51,053 bases of DNA from Gymnopus androsaceus JB14 (GCA_009733575.1 ML769676.1:34321-85373); one strand, 5' to 3'; positions 31,588 to 43,775 are shown, counted from the stretch's first letter. Numbers and translations: made by a program. Notes: a model not told the origin generated them from the letters alone.

Positions 31588-32340
31588 ATGGCACTAGGGT
31601 GGGAGATTTTGAAAGACGCACCAGATACTGTGCAAGCCAAAATCAACACCAGTTGCAACTCATCGAATCCTACATCTCCTTCACAAGCGGTAGATTGGAT
31701 TCTCTTACGCAGCCCACAAAACTGCATGTATTTACAACGGCAAGTGTTGACAGGCAATGTCAAGTGCAGGCTGGAAGGACCAACATTTGGGCTTCAAGTT
31801 CTCTTGTTGGCGGTAGGAAAGAGAGCGCATCAATTTGTAATCCAAAACGAGTTTCTTGGCCAAACACAAGCATGCACAGATCTTGGACCTCGCTCAACTG
31901 ACACCACAACTACACAATGACCAATTCCGTTGTTTCTTTTTGTTCCATGCCTTTGTTTCGGGAGCCTATTGCGAGTCTGATCAGAGATGCTTGGAAGTTG
32001 AAAAGTGCGTTGTATTCAAAAGTATGTGTCCTAATAGCTGAAGATTGTGCTGATGAATTCATCCACTGTAGGTCTCCAAGAGTGATATTCAACAACTTCT
32101 TGTGGCCGTAAAGAAGCAAGAGAGAGAGGTTTCAAACTCGATGGATGACAGCTCGCCCAAGGTACGTTTCACATGCTCATCCACAGATCTGCAAATTGTT
32201 CACTAACTTTTTGCTGAGCTGCAGTATATGCATAGTGTGATGGAATTGGATGCTTTGAGGCTCCAGCTGCTTGTCGCGCGCATCTCACCTTTGAAACTGC
32301 TCTCAAGACATTCTCAATAATTTAGATATTGGCTGTCAGG
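31588..32340 (+). CDS. unknown helical protein, fragmentary exons
   Basis: The frame from 31588 reads to 31920. In another frame AKHKHAQILDLAQLTPQLHN is followed, after an intron, by KSDIQQLLVAVKKQERE (exon near 32071-32160). A good intron follows (GTACGT...GCTGCAG, 32162-32223), leading to YMHSVMELDALRLQLLVA. The pattern of short, helical exons recalls the microexon gene upstream, but the exon lengths are not 33 nt. Could be a diverged relative or an unrelated gene. Confidence 0.25.
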
Positions 32341-32349
32341 TGAGTGACT

Positions 32350-33200
32350 ATATCAAAATTGACATTGTAAAAGAATCAGTTTACAATGTTTCTTCTAGCT
32401 GCATTCTCATACATTTTGCATCGAGCTTGTAGCTCAAATCACTTGTTTTGGCCTCCAACGCACCGATGCATCTGCGTCACGCTCCTGCGTCAGGCCAGAG
32501 ATGCAGTAGCAACTTTTCACTGTTTTTGATATATATCTGTTCACTCAACATTTCATTTTACCTGAAATCTCACCTGAAAAGCCTTATTTCAGGATACCTT
32601 TCACTTTTGTTTGAATTGTTGCTTTTCAGACCATCTTTCAGACCTACGGATACCAAATGTTTTACTTTTCCTGATTCAACTTGTGATATATAGTAAATCG
32701 TTCATGATTTCAGTCGCTATGAAAGCTTTTAGTTCAGCTTTTTCTTCATTTTAACCAAATACTCTATTGATATGTACATTATTGGTAAACTAGGTAGCTT
32801 GACTGAATGATTATTTTTCACTCAAAATTTCACTCATGAGCAATTTTTTATATGAAAGTTGGTGAATCAATCAGTATCTCACTCGAGCGGATTTTTTTGT
32901 ACTTTTAGCATGATTAGAAATGATGCTTAGGGTGAAACTGTCCGATTTAGGACCCTGTTCAACCTAAGGTTTTTGGCAGGCACTATCGGCCTAAGTAGGG
33001 TGATAACTACCTCACGATAGGTTGAATATCACCAACACCTAGGTTGAAAACTTCAACCTACCCGGACATCACAGATAAGGCAAGTTCATATTTCCCAGTG
33101 AAAAGGAAGAGGAGGACGATGACAGACGATTGTCCAACACGTCATGTTTCTATAAGTATTTTAATTTTATAATTTATTCCACTGAATAAAAAGGTTTTGT
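32350..33200. other. AT-rich stretch without a gene
   Basis: No convincing coding frame. At 32952-33062 the word TTCAACCTA and its complement TAGGTTGAA recur four or five times in both orientations (CAACCTAAGG, GATAGGTTGAA, CTAGGTTGAA, TTCAACCTACC), an inverted-motif cluster that might be an element end. Confidence 0.4.
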
Positions 33201-33461
33201 CTATGGAATTGGCGCCACTTTGGGGTGGGCATTAGTGTCAGGTCTGAGAGCTGAACACCAAGCGCTACTGCCAATTCCAGTACACAAAGTAAGCCGGGTC
33301 TGGACCATCCGGTGAAGTAACCTTTTGAGGAGACCCAAACATACCAAATAGAGCATGGCTCCCAGAGCGGAGCTCACTGAAGGGATGAGACTGAAATGTG
33401 ACTGATACGGACCAAAACCCCACACAGAGCCATGACAGATGAGATTTTTATAATAATTTAT

Positions 33462-34543
33462 TTATTCCAGTTCTAATTTGGTAATATTCGGATTGATACC
33501 ATTTCGTGATATGAATTCTTTCATACGAGAGGCCCAGGCGCGAGTGATGGCAATAGGTAAGACTTGTTCAAGTCTGTGGCAATACATAACAAGGTCCAGC
33601 CGCCAAGTTTCATAATGATCTCTGGTGCCACACCATCTAAGAGTAGTTTGAGTGAGCCCCCGATGCGATAACTGTGACCAAACACGTTCTCCAAATTTTC
33701 CCACTTGAAAACTGAACCCGTGAAATCAAGAAATTGTGATTTTTGAAGGGTGGTCCATGATTTATCATTTCAATAAGAAAACAATGGTTCCGGAGCCATT
33801 AGTGAGTGGTTTACCCGAAGATGGTTTTCAAAAGCCCATACTGGGCATAAATCATCAAAGATTTTGGTCAACAGGCATTCTGTACCTAGAACACCTGTTG
33901 TCTTGGTCCAAGGGATGTGGAATAATACTACTCAATGTCCATTTACTTTGGAGTAGGATATGCAAGTAGATCAGGTGACATCATGCTTGGTAGTGAATTT
34001 GCTTGAAGAAATTATAAGTAATTCTCCCAAACACCAGCAACCCCAGAAAGCTACGAGAGCAGCTGCCCAGATAGCTGCATGTCGTGGGATTGTTAAAGCT
34101 AGACAAGACTTAAGAGCATGGAGATGTTGTTCAGTGATGGGTCCTCTTGGTGCCCATTTAAAAGCAATGCCCTTCCAATCTGCTGACTTTGTCAATGCCG
34201 GAAGCCAGCCCTCTCTACCATGCCATTCAGCATCATTAAAGAGATGCTGTAATCGCAGACCATTCAGCCAGTTCCAAATCATCTTGCCCGAGCCTGTCCC
34301 TATGTAATTTGCCACAAAGGCACCTAAAAGAGTAGCTGAAGCAGGCATCCGTGAAGATTCGGAGATACCTTCTGCATTGCAGAATTGATTGAAACGGAGT
34401 AATCCTGCACCGTAAGCTTGTCTGGTGTCAGGAACAGTTGAGGATAACAAACTTTCATACATTATAGTTTGTAAATGATGTGAGACTTCAGTGTCCTGAG
34501 CGAGTTGAGAAATTAGTGAATATGGGGTAGTCCATAGTAGCAC
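33462..34543 (-). pseudogene. tyrosine recombinase of DIRS-1
   Basis: The N-terminal core-binding part reads TRQAYGAGLLRFNQFCNAEG and continues to AFWGCWCLGELL. The second element has CRRLGELT at this place, so the catalytic Arg region is changed to Trp-Cys. Both codons are explained by C-to-T changes (CGG to TGG, CGT to TGT). Further on, the box-II motif remains (FGHSYRIGG, near 33670), followed by a one-base shift and decay before the expected Tyr. Unlike the second element, no intron is seen after the Arg motif. Certainly non-functional. Confidence 0.75.
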
Positions 34544-34959
34544 TCAACAATCGGCTGCAACGAACGGATGGAATGGACTGAAGAATTTTGTTATCCTTGG
34601 TAGGACAACGTGCATTTTTGGGAGGAAGGGAAAGAACTGCTGCTCTCTGTATGTCCATCAGGTTAGTTATGGTTGTATCCACTGGTAAAAGCAATGAAAT
34701 GTGAGGGCCAAATTGTGAAAGATTGCTATGTATTGTAGGAGTGCAAATTCCCGATGATTCATAGAAAATCATATTTGTGTCTATTAACATGGGGGATTGT
34801 GGTTGTAGAGTAGGAACAGGTTCTGTAATTGGTGATAGGAGGATAGGTGAAGGTATGATTTCAGTAATGAACTGGCCTGGAGAATGGTCTTCGAACATGA
34901 AAAGCCTGTCCCAGTCAGTCACCGCTGCCTCACTTGAAACCCAAGCAATCTGGAATGCA

Positions 34960-35646
34960 TCATTCATCTGCGTCAATGAGGCATGAGAGCTGTGGAGGTA
35001 GCTCGAAGTAATGAGTCAAACATTGGGATGGAAGATCTAATACTGCATGCAAGATAGGGTCTGAGGGATTCGCAGCTGATGCTATATATTTGAATGAAGG
35101 AATGATAAGAGAAGCTGCCGTGGTGGCATAAGTGCGGCGAACACAAAGATTAATTTCCTCGTTGTGGCTGCGACCTTTTGAGTGCGCACCAATGGCACTG
35201 TTGTTGTCCAAATGCATCAAGAGGTGAACATTTGAAAATTCCAGCTGGACAAGAAAATAGATTAGAAGTTCAAGTGCAACAGCTTCCAGCCAGAAAATTT
35301 CATGTCCCCCTGTCTGCCAATCTGGTGCAAGTTTAAAAGTGTACCATCTCCCCTGGATAATAATTCCGATGCCCCAACTGGTGGAAGCATCTACGTAAAT
35401 ACCTATATCCTCCAAAGGGCTGAGAGGACATAATTGACAAAATGCTAATGGGTCCGATAAACGGGTTTCCCACCAGATAAGTGTCTTTTTCACTGAGCAG
35501 GAAGCATGTCGTGCAATGAATGAGTTGCCATTGTACTTGGCCATGAAGTTGGAAAGGGAAGGGAGATGAGAGGATCCCTCAGGGTAAACAAAGCAGATAT
35601 GTACCAATGAGCTGTGTATGATTTGGATATCTAGAAGTGTGAGCAC
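34960..35646 (-). pseudogene. RNase H-like domain of DIRS-1
   Basis: IGIYVDASTSWGIGI gives the first Asp; EIFWLEAVALELLIYF the Glu; LLMHLDNNSAIGAHSKGRS the next Asp; ANPSDPI the last Asp. These match the second element residue for residue in pattern. A frameshift near 35740 separates it from the reverse transcriptase. Confidence 0.75.
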
Positions 35647-35659
35647 ATCATATGAGAGG

Positions 35660-37020
35660 ATATGCTGAAGGAGATTGGATACATGAGATAGGAATTTCCA
35701 TCTCTTGGCCTCTGGTAACGAGACTCTGACATAGCGGAAGGTCCCAGAAAAATCCGATGAAAATCATCCAGAAATCAAAACATACACCGGTTTTGGTTTC
35801 ATGCCAAGGTATCCCAAGAATATTGATAGGTTCCACACAACTTTCACAACTATAATGGTAGCAGAACCCTCTGTCAAGGTAATCCCCGTTTACATCTGGG
35901 AAGCGGAACGCACTCATATCATCTTCGTACTTGACGGATGGTAAGTTTGGACATGCGTGACCCCAAATGTCAACAGTAGCATTTGTGATCTGGCTGGAGC
36001 CAAGCCGAAAGGATGGTTGTGGTCAATGTTGAATTTTTCTGGTTCCACGGATACTACCAGGTATGGCTTGTGTTCTGGAAGGACTGGACAAGTGCGATGG
36101 AATGCCTTGATATCGAATGCGCAAGCCTGTGCTCCCTCTGGAGCTGAAGCGATCTAAGTGATGTTTCCTATTAGTACTAGTTTGAGGAGGCAACTTGGGT
36201 AAACAAGTGCAGGGAGGAGGCAACTCCAAAGAGCGCAATTGGAGGAGGCAACTCCAGAGAGCGCAGGCAAACTCTGAAGAGTGCAATTAGAGGAGACAAC
36301 TCTGAAGAGTGCAGGTAGAGGAGGCAACTCCAATGGAGTGCAGGTAGAGGAGGCAACTCTGAAGAGAGCAGGTAGAGGAGGCACTGCATAATGCAGGCAG
36401 GGGAGGAATTGACCAAAGTAAAAGGACTCACCAAATTAGCCACGCGTGATGCCATGTCAAAATGAGTTGGAAAATCTTCTTTTTTAATGAAGCTATTGAC
36501 AGATCCTACTGTTTCTGTCCCTTTGGACAAGTTTTGGCATACCCTTTTCTTGGGTGGTATCCCCGGTCCCTGGTCCGATGTTGAGATGATCAACGGGGAA
36601 CAATAGAATGGCCCCCGTAGTATTTTCTCTGTCTCTAATTGTGAGATAGGACCAGACATCCGACCAGCATCTATTTCAGTTGTGATATAGTCATAAACCA
36701 CATCAAGGTTGTCTGCTACCAAAGGGTGATTATCGATTATGATGGTTTTGTCCAGTTCCGGAAGATTGCCAATAGAAAAACCATGGCGGAGATTGTGAAT
36801 GAGGAGAGAGTATTGACCTGTCAAATTATATCAGTCTAGTAGTGTTTCATAAGCATCAGCATTGTATGGATGAGTAACTTGTTCATATATTTTGATTTTG
36901 GACTGAGTAGCATCTAACGGGATTGGACAGTGAATAATCAATTCAGAAAAATCAGTATAAGATAATATGACATGAGGAGGAAAATCTATGTTGGAAGAAG
37001 GAGAGATGGTTGCACCGGAG
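35660..37020 (-). pseudogene. reverse transcriptase of DIRS-1 with one intron
   Basis: The upstream exon (to 36432) carries GFSIGNLPELDKTIII, RMSGPISQLETEKIL, KRVCQNLSKG and FIKKEDFPTHFD. After a 278-nt intron (36154-36431) the next exon reads IASAPEGAQACAFDIKAFHR, later VKYEDDMSAF (active-site Asp pair in YEDD, near 35925). An in-frame TGA lies at 36831-36833 and a small deletion near 35985 shifts frame. Homologous to the second element throughout. Confidence 0.8.
36154..36431 (-). repeat. minisatellite filling the RT intron of DIRS-1
   Basis: From about 36194 to 36400 a unit of about 28-29 nt, of the form GCAGGTAGAGGAGGCAACTC plus (T/C)(G/A)AAGAGT, is repeated about seven times with variation. 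It lies wholly inside the intron (GTGAGT donor, CTTAG acceptor on the minus strand). Confidence 0.85.
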
Positions 37021-37069
37021 CTAGAAACCTGAGCTGCCGGTGCAGCCTCATGTCAAGTACGGAATGCAC

Positions 37070-39130
37070 CATCTAAAACCTGACTGCATGATGAGGAATG
37101 AGACAAAGCTGCATGGTCCTTGCCACATAGACTGCAAATGTGAAGCCATCTGTCATCTTGGGCACGTTTACACCCTGCTGGGAGGTTGTAGTCAATTCAA
37201 ATCTGTTGTTCTCAACCCCGTAAAGGTTTTGCTGTCCAAAGCAAACTTTTGCATGTTGATGAGAAACACGGTTTTCCATCTGCAAATGAGGATGTGCCAG
37301 CTGGGTGATCACGAAGGATATGCGGGCCACAGCAGGAGAGGCACGATGGTGATGAAGAGGTGTTTCGAAGTCCTGTTTTCCCATTGGGTTCGAGAAGATC
37401 CTGGAGAGTCATTCAAGTTTCGCGCCACCTTGTTTTGCAAACGGAGATCTGAGTCTGAAGTTCTTTTGAGTGGATTCAAAGGTGGGATCATGAGGGCTGC
37501 TGCTTCTTTCGCATGCATGCAACCATCAACCTGTTGAACATAATAAGCATTATCGAATAGTGTACCCTTCAGAATGTTGTGGTGTGCGCCACGCTCAAAA
37601 GAATACCAGTCCTGGTAGGTCTCCTTGATGTCCCGATAGCGGATGAAGAATTTTCGATGTTTTTCAAATTCTCCTGTGAATGTGTGACGAGTGAGCTGCT
37701 CCACCGGGGACAGTGTCTCACAGAGGAGAAGAAGCACTGCCAGTAGGTTCCTGGTGGCCTCTCGCCATTTCAAAGGAGTTAAACAAGTGTAGGTCTCATC
37801 CGAGCCCCAGAGAGCTACCATCTTGGCCATATCAAAGACCAGAACCTTGTCGGGGTTGGGAACATCTGTCGAAGGATCTGGTCATATGAGCTTCGTGTGG
37901 AGTTCATGTAAACGGTGCTGAATCTGATCCAGGTAAATGTTCATGAACCAATTTATAGGGAGGTAGAGTTTTTTGGATATGGAATAAAGGACTATGTCAG
38001 CTATGTCAATATCTGGCCGCTGTCCTGGGACGTGAGTAATAGGGTTCCCCATCACCATAGAACCTCTAATAGACTTCCCAGCTTTTTCTTTGCCAGCCTT
38101 GTCCTTTTCTGACTTCTCGGCATTGGTCAAATGCTCCCGAACAATTTTCTTTCTCAAGAAAAGGGGAAGAGGCCCTACTTCCGTGCAATACGCTTTGCTG
38201 AATACGAGCTCCTTGAATTCTTCTTGGAGTATACCATAGAGTGGTTTAAGAGGTGGTTCCACATCCTGAGTAACCGTGCGAGATGTGTTGTCATGACAAT
38301 CTAATGTCATGTCGATGCTATCTTCGTTGAACTTTTTGGCAGCACAGTTATGCACGTTCCTAGTGCGCAGAGTACGTCCTGTCAGCATCAAGGCCGGTGG
38401 AAGCTTGATATGACTGTCAAAATCATATATGTCTGGTAATGGGCCCGTGATACCGGCATTGGCTAAAATTCCTGTCATCTTCAAGTACAGATTCTGATAG
38501 GGCTCTTCACCGTACGTACCGTATACGGCACGGAGAATTTTTCTGTATTTACGGACCAGATTTTTTGCCACGGTATGGTATGGGAAAAATACGGCCGTAT
38601 ACGGAATACAGATGGTATCTTTAAGTCACATGTTCTCAAGCACCCATCTGCAAGGAAGACACTGTGCAAAGTATATCTTTTACATGTATCAAAGATTCTA
38701 AGTGTTTAATACTTACTAGTAAGTGCTATAGTGACCAAGAACCATGAATAAGAGTTGCGGTATGCACGTGTGATAGTATGTGACATGAAGTGACCAGTGT
38801 CACACACGTCTAGGACACCCCAAAAAATAGTAGAATTGTTCGAGAGGGTTTCTTTTAGGAATATTTAATCAATCGTAGTCCTATTAAAGTGCTCTCTGTA
38901 GTAGGAGACTCCAGAAATCACAAATTCCTTGCAAGTACCGTATACGCCGTATTACGCCGTAACGGTACGGCTAAATACAGGACTCCTGAAGGGCTTACGG
39001 TACGGTACGGTTGGACACCGTACCGTCCGTACACCGTATGGTACGGATACGGTGAAGAGCCCTAGATTCCGAAGCTCAACCCAAAAACTCGAAGGCCAGA
39101 GGCGAGGAGAACGAGAGGAGTGACAAGATG
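37070..39130 (-). pseudogene. gag-like protein of DIRS-1, interrupted by a MITE
   Basis: Coding pieces: 38571-37882 (...ILANAGITGPLPDIYDFD..., Lys/Glu-rich middle, DIADIVLYSISKKLYLPINW), then 37830-37309 (LKWREATRNLLAVLLLLCE, EFEKHRKFFIRYRDIKETY) and a zinc-finger-like end in another frame (SCLSCCGPHILRDHP, near 37330). That end corresponds to CIICGGVGHTFFNH in the second element's gag. Stops and frame changes occur between pieces. Removing the MITE at 38498-39064 joins 39065-39120 in frame with NLYLKMTG. Confidence 0.6.
38498..39064. mobile_element. hAT MITE (element D, 567 bp) nested in DIRS-1
   Basis: TIRs are TAGGGCTCTTCACCGTA on both sides (right one reverse-complemented). The 8-bp target duplication is GATTCTGA (38490-38497) versus GATTCCGA (39065-39072), 7 of 8. 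Both ends carry many GTACGG/CCGTAC words. No ORF of transposase type. Confidence 0.9.
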
Positions 39131-39486
39131 GAGCGTAGTTTTACGCGACTAGTGAGAACGAAGGTGATGAACGCGTGAAACAAGCTCAATGTCAATTGAT
39201 ACGTGTTTCACACGATCAGTTCAATGAGCTAGTTCTAGTTAAGTACACTTCATTTAACATTATTATTTTCTTTCCTTATCTTTCACTTATGCTAGCCGTT
39301 CGCATGCTCACGTAGCTTCAGCTAGCAAGTATGCATTATGCAAAAAAGGAGCATCTCATATCCATTCAAACTCCCAGTCATTATAAAGTACAATATCTGT
39401 ATGTATGTCACACTACACCCATTCATTCCCATTCCATTTTATACGACTTCTAATCCATTCTTCGCCCCGCCCCGCCCGCTCCAACT
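39131..39486. other. spacer without a supported gene
   Basis: Between DIRS-1 and the glutamate dehydrogenase stop codon. Only short frames; no repeat found. It presumably includes the 5' end of DIRS-1 and the 3' untranslated region of the dehydrogenase. Confidence 0.4.
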
Positions 39487-42400
39487 TTACTTGGAAAGAT
39501 CCCTAGCGAAATGGAAAAAGTCTACACTCGAAGCGTTAACGCCGTATTTATAAATCTAAAAAAAACAATATCACATCAGTAAACACGGATTCGTCCACAA
39601 AAAGATCACTCACAAAATGCAACGCAACCCAACTAGAGAACAACGCCCTCTGATACGCCTCCGGCAACCGCTTCAACAAACGTCTCCAACCCAATCTTCT
39701 CAACCAAGCGTCTTGGGTATCGCCCTCCTCATCACCCCATTCCTACTCGGAACATCCTCAAACAAATCCGAGCTCTCCAATTCAGCCTGGAGGTTGTTCA
39801 ACGTCGACTACAGCTCATCCGAGATGGTCGTGCGCGGTTTGGCTCCCTGCAAGACGCGTGTGCTCTTTCCACAGGCAGTGGAATTCAGCAGCAGCGTTTT
39901 CGGTGATCTTTGCTTGGATATCCTTGACGTAGCTCTGGTAGAATTCGGAAGGTTTGCCGTCTTTGAAGATCATCAAGTCGACGTATTCTTCCGTTGAGAG
40001 AGCGAGACCGGCTAGGACTTCCAAGGAGGAACTCGTTACACCACCTGGACGAACGCACATGAATAAGTTTTCGCAACTTGAGAAGAGAAACGAAACCAAC
40101 TAACCCTTGTTGGTACTCGAATCTTTGATACACGACCACTTTACGCTTTTCGAGGAACAAACGCGCTTGTTGGGTGAGGAACAAGTTGGCGCCTTCTACG
40201 ATGTACTTGAAGTGGGGTTTACCCTCGCTGTCGAAGAGCGCAGCCATGTTCGAGATGTTGACGGCTTCCGGTCTGAATAATCATTAGTTAGGCGTTAGAT
40301 AAACAACTTGATAATCACATACCGTCCACCACAAGGCACGAACAAGTCGGCTTTAAACCTCAAATGAGCTCCATTACGGAAATCAGTCCCATCGAGAACG
40401 ATTTCGCCCGCTACCCATAGCATATCAGCCTTTGCTCATAAAAAGAAAAATGTGAACAACGTACAAGGCAACTTGACATCCTGCTCCTCAACCTTCACCA
40501 AAGTACCCATCCTTGCTCAACCTCGTCCTATCAAAGTGCGCCACGGTCAAACGCTTTTTGCCAGACGAATGAGTTCTTCGCGATCGAGCCCAGTGGGGTC
40601 AGCAAGGACACCACTTCCATCAATGATCGCGACGGTTTTGTCGGAGCTGAGTAGGATTTCGTCTACAAGAGAGATAAACGTTAGCTCGGGGGTAACAAGC
40701 CAAAGAAGAACGTATACTCACTCGATCCAAGATCCCCATCCGGTCCTCCCGTCTGCACTTTTGTAATCTCCTTCTCCTTCAACCCCAGCTGCTTATAGAT
40801 ACCCAACACATACTGCCTGATACTAAGCGAAGTCATACCATACGTGTCGTGTGGAACTCCACCAAGTGTCTCGGCACTCTTTCCAGTGGTGAAGGACTTC
40901 CACCATGTTTCGGCGCCTCGGTCGCGGGCGTGGAGTGCAGCCCAATCCATCATATCCGCGGTACCTCTGCATAACCGATATAAGCAAAAGGCGAAAGCAG
41001 GGAAAAAACGTATCGACAAACCATCAGGACCAAAGAACAACAACTCTGGCTTTTCGTACAAATCAACTAGGGTCTCCTTGATTCCGGGTGTTTTTCCTGG
41101 GATTAGCAGGTCGACGATTGCCTATGATAACATAGTTAGTGAATATAAATAACTCAAAACCGCGAGCACATACATCAACATATTTCTCAAAACACAACCT
41201 CGGCGTAGCCCCGATCGAAGGCAATATCGTACCCTTGGCTCCTCCCTCGGGAATATCTTTATTCTTCAACAACTGGGTCGAAGCCAAGTTGTAATTTTCG
41301 TCAAACCTAACCACGTCGTCGTCAGTGTATGTACGTCCACAGAGAGAGAGAGAAAGAGAGAAACACTTACAACATCCTCTGATTAATCGAATGCATCTCC
41401 TTGTTCCTAATCATCACAATCCTAATCCCTCCCCTCGCCACATCCCTAAACCTAATATGGAACCCCCTGAACTCATTCCCAATAACGAAAAACATCGTAA
41501 ACGGCTTCTTGGGATACTCGACCTCGGGTAAAAACCCTGGATCCAAGGGGAAGGACAAGGTAACCTTTGTAGGCTGGCAGAAATTGGTTTGAGGATGTGT
41601 TTGTTAAAGATCAGGAAGGATTCGAGGACTTGGAGAGAGTGTTTGTTCGGGACTGTGCGGCAGATTTTGTCGTAGAGCTCCTCGTCGGAGAGGGGTTGGA
41701 TATAGAAGGCATTGATAAGAGAGGGTGGGCCTGGATAGCACACCAGTTAGAGATACAGATTGCATAAAGGAAAGCGGACGCACATCAATTCGGTAGCATG
41801 ATCAGATGCGGGGTAATGAACCATGGCAAAGTTGACATAAAGAAGTCGAATCTGCAAACAAGGTAAATGCACCCATATGATAAGAGAACACACTCGCAGA
41901 CCTACCAGCTCCAAATGAGTATGAATAACCTGCTCTCATAAAGGTCTCCTCCCTAAACCTCCTCTTGATATTATTCAACACCTCGGCATGCGCAGGGTCG
42001 CAGGGTCGTACTCGTCATGATGTTTTTGAACTGCAAGTAGGCCGGGCCGAGCCTATTGCAAAAGGGTTGTGCAAAGATTTAGCCACAGTCTAACGACGCG
42101 ATCCGCACAGCGAAGACAGAGAGGGAGAGATCTCACTCACAAGCATACATAGCCTCCTGGACAGCATGCATGCCTGGGGCCTTTGGGAGAAAGAACGGGT
42201 TTTCGGGGAGACAGAACAGAAGCGAAGCCTCCTTCATGACCTGGAAGATGGAGTGTTCGATTGGCGGGGCGTTGGAGTTTGGAACAGGGTTGAGGTACAA
42301 GGAGATGATGGTGACGCCGTTAGAGAACTGTTCCACGTATTTGCGGGCAAAATAGAGAGAGTAAAGGTGGTAGAGTTTGGAGAGGGCACTGGTATCGAGG

Positions 42401-43345
42401 TTAGTAGATGGAGATAGGTGGACAATGACGCGAACATACCTAAACAAGGTGGTAGTTCCGCCCATCTTGTATCCGATAACAAGACGTCTCTCTCTCGAGC
42501 CCTCGACTTCGAAAACCTCCATGACGGGACCGTACCGTTGCTCAACGCTCCACATGATCTAGAATTGGCTGAGTTGCTAAACAAGGGAGCGAACAATGCT
42601 CTTTCATACCTTTTCTCGCTGGCCTTTTCCAAGAAGCCCTTGTCAGACACGCTGTTGATGTTTGTCCTGCCCTCTGTGTCCTTTGTGGCAGGCGTGTCTG
42701 GAAAGACACACACTTGTTGACGAAGTAGCATCTGAGCTGCTGAGAAGCAGTTGCGGAGATGGACCCGGCGGAACGGAAAGTTTCGAGTCGGTAAGCATTG
42801 TTGGGCTTTGAGTTGTCAAGGAACAGGGTGTCGATTCTTAATACAAGCTAAGGAACGCTAGAAATGCCGTATAGAACGTGGGCTCACCTCGACTCGCACG
42901 TAGCGCCAGGCCCCTCAGTGGTAGTAATACCAGGTGGACTGGTATGAATAAAAGTCGCGCCGTTTCCGTTCTCGTCAATCTTCTCGAGATCAATGAAGAG
43001 CTTGCTCGGATCGTGCTTCGTGTACGCGAGCATTTTGGTGCCAAAGAGCGCAATAATGTGGTCACAGATAACTGCTGGAGAATCGTTGCGGAAATAAGTG
43101 TCGTCAATGCCGAGATTCGTGTAAAACCAGTTGACTTTGTTGGCGACGAGTTCTTGCGGGATAAAGCCCTTCAAACCATGGTTAATCTTAATCGATATTA
43201 GATCCAGTCCAAGTAATACCTTTGCTGCTACTTCCTGCTGAACAAGAGCTCTCTGATCCTCATTCACTTGGAAGATCTTGACTTGATTGAGCAAGCCATC
43301 GCTGTTGTTTCTAGCCACAGAGCATAGCACAGAAAGATGCAAGTT
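39487..43345 (-). pseudogene. GDH2: NAD-dependent glutamate dehydrogenase (GDH2 type), 5'-truncated and frameshifted
   Basis: Nearly the whole catalytic part is recognisable: WFYTNLGIDDTYFRNDSP, KAYRLETFRSAGSI-like segment, FLPEVEYPKKPFTMFFVIG, FRDVARGGIRIV, NKDIPEGGAKGTILPS, TADMMDWAALHARDRGAETW, TYGMTSLSIRQYVLG, KVQTGGPDGDLGS, DLFVPCGGRPEAVNISN, FKYIVEGANLFLTQQARL, and the C-terminal IYKYGVNASSVDFFHFA to a TAA at 39487. The enzyme oxidises glutamate to 2-oxoglutarate and ammonium. Single-base slips occur near 42718, 41595, 40128, 39845, 39703 and 39679, and a TAG lies at 39808-39810. The usual N-terminal region upstream of 43345 is missing. It lies between two DIRS-like elements. Confidence 0.85.
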
Positions 43346-43775
43346 TGGCGAATACCGTTACGCGCAGCCTCTGCTTGGCCTCTGCAGCGGGTTTTTTTTG
43401 GCTTTGTTGGTCGAGAGTATGATCAGAGCGCTTATTAAATAATACGCGGAGCACCTTCACTATTGTTGCATTGATAGGTCACCGGACGAAAAGAAGCTGC
43501 CATTTGAAGTTGTCTCTCTACGGAATTCTTCAGGTTCTTGTCGAGAACAACCAACGAAAGAACTTCGTTGCCAGTTTGCTCCATAAACATCACTATATTT
43601 TCACTTAAACGGTGGTGCGTGTCTACCCATAAATCAAGTTCCAGTTGCAGTAGGATAAGCCAGGCTATGGCTAGTTAGAGATAAGTAAGAATAAGTGAAT
43701 ATAAATTAATTCAGAATACTACTTGCGAAGGGGTTTGGCTGGGCTTTAGCCCCGCGCTCCCGCCCGTGGTCGCCG
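43346..43775. other. spacer between the dehydrogenase and DIRS-2
   Basis: No glutamate dehydrogenase coding sequence continues here. A short minus-strand frame (MEQTGNEVLSLVVLDKNLK, near 43580) is unassigned. The 3' end of DIRS-2 probably starts in this stretch, but its terminus is not identified. Confidence 0.4.

Larger units (their letters stand above)
33210..39130 (-). mobile_element. degenerate DIRS-like tyrosine-recombinase retroelement (DIRS-1)
   Basis: Minus-strand order is gag-like (about 39130-37070), reverse transcriptase (37020-35660), RNase H (35646-34960), tyrosine recombinase (34543-33462). This order and the recombinase in place of a DDE integrase are the signature of DIRS-type elements. 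Frames are broken at several points and by a nested MITE. The 3' flank (33330-33430) shares words with the corresponding flank of the second element (ACCCAAACA, CAGAGC, GAGCTCA). Exact termini are not resolved. A 10-bp inverted repeat TGGAATTGGC/GCCAATTCCA lies at about 33204-33285. Confidence 0.8.

Noticed and set aside
36194..36400. CRISPR-like regular repeats
   Set aside because: Units are contiguous and diverged, without unique spacers, in a fungal retroelement intron: a minisatellite.
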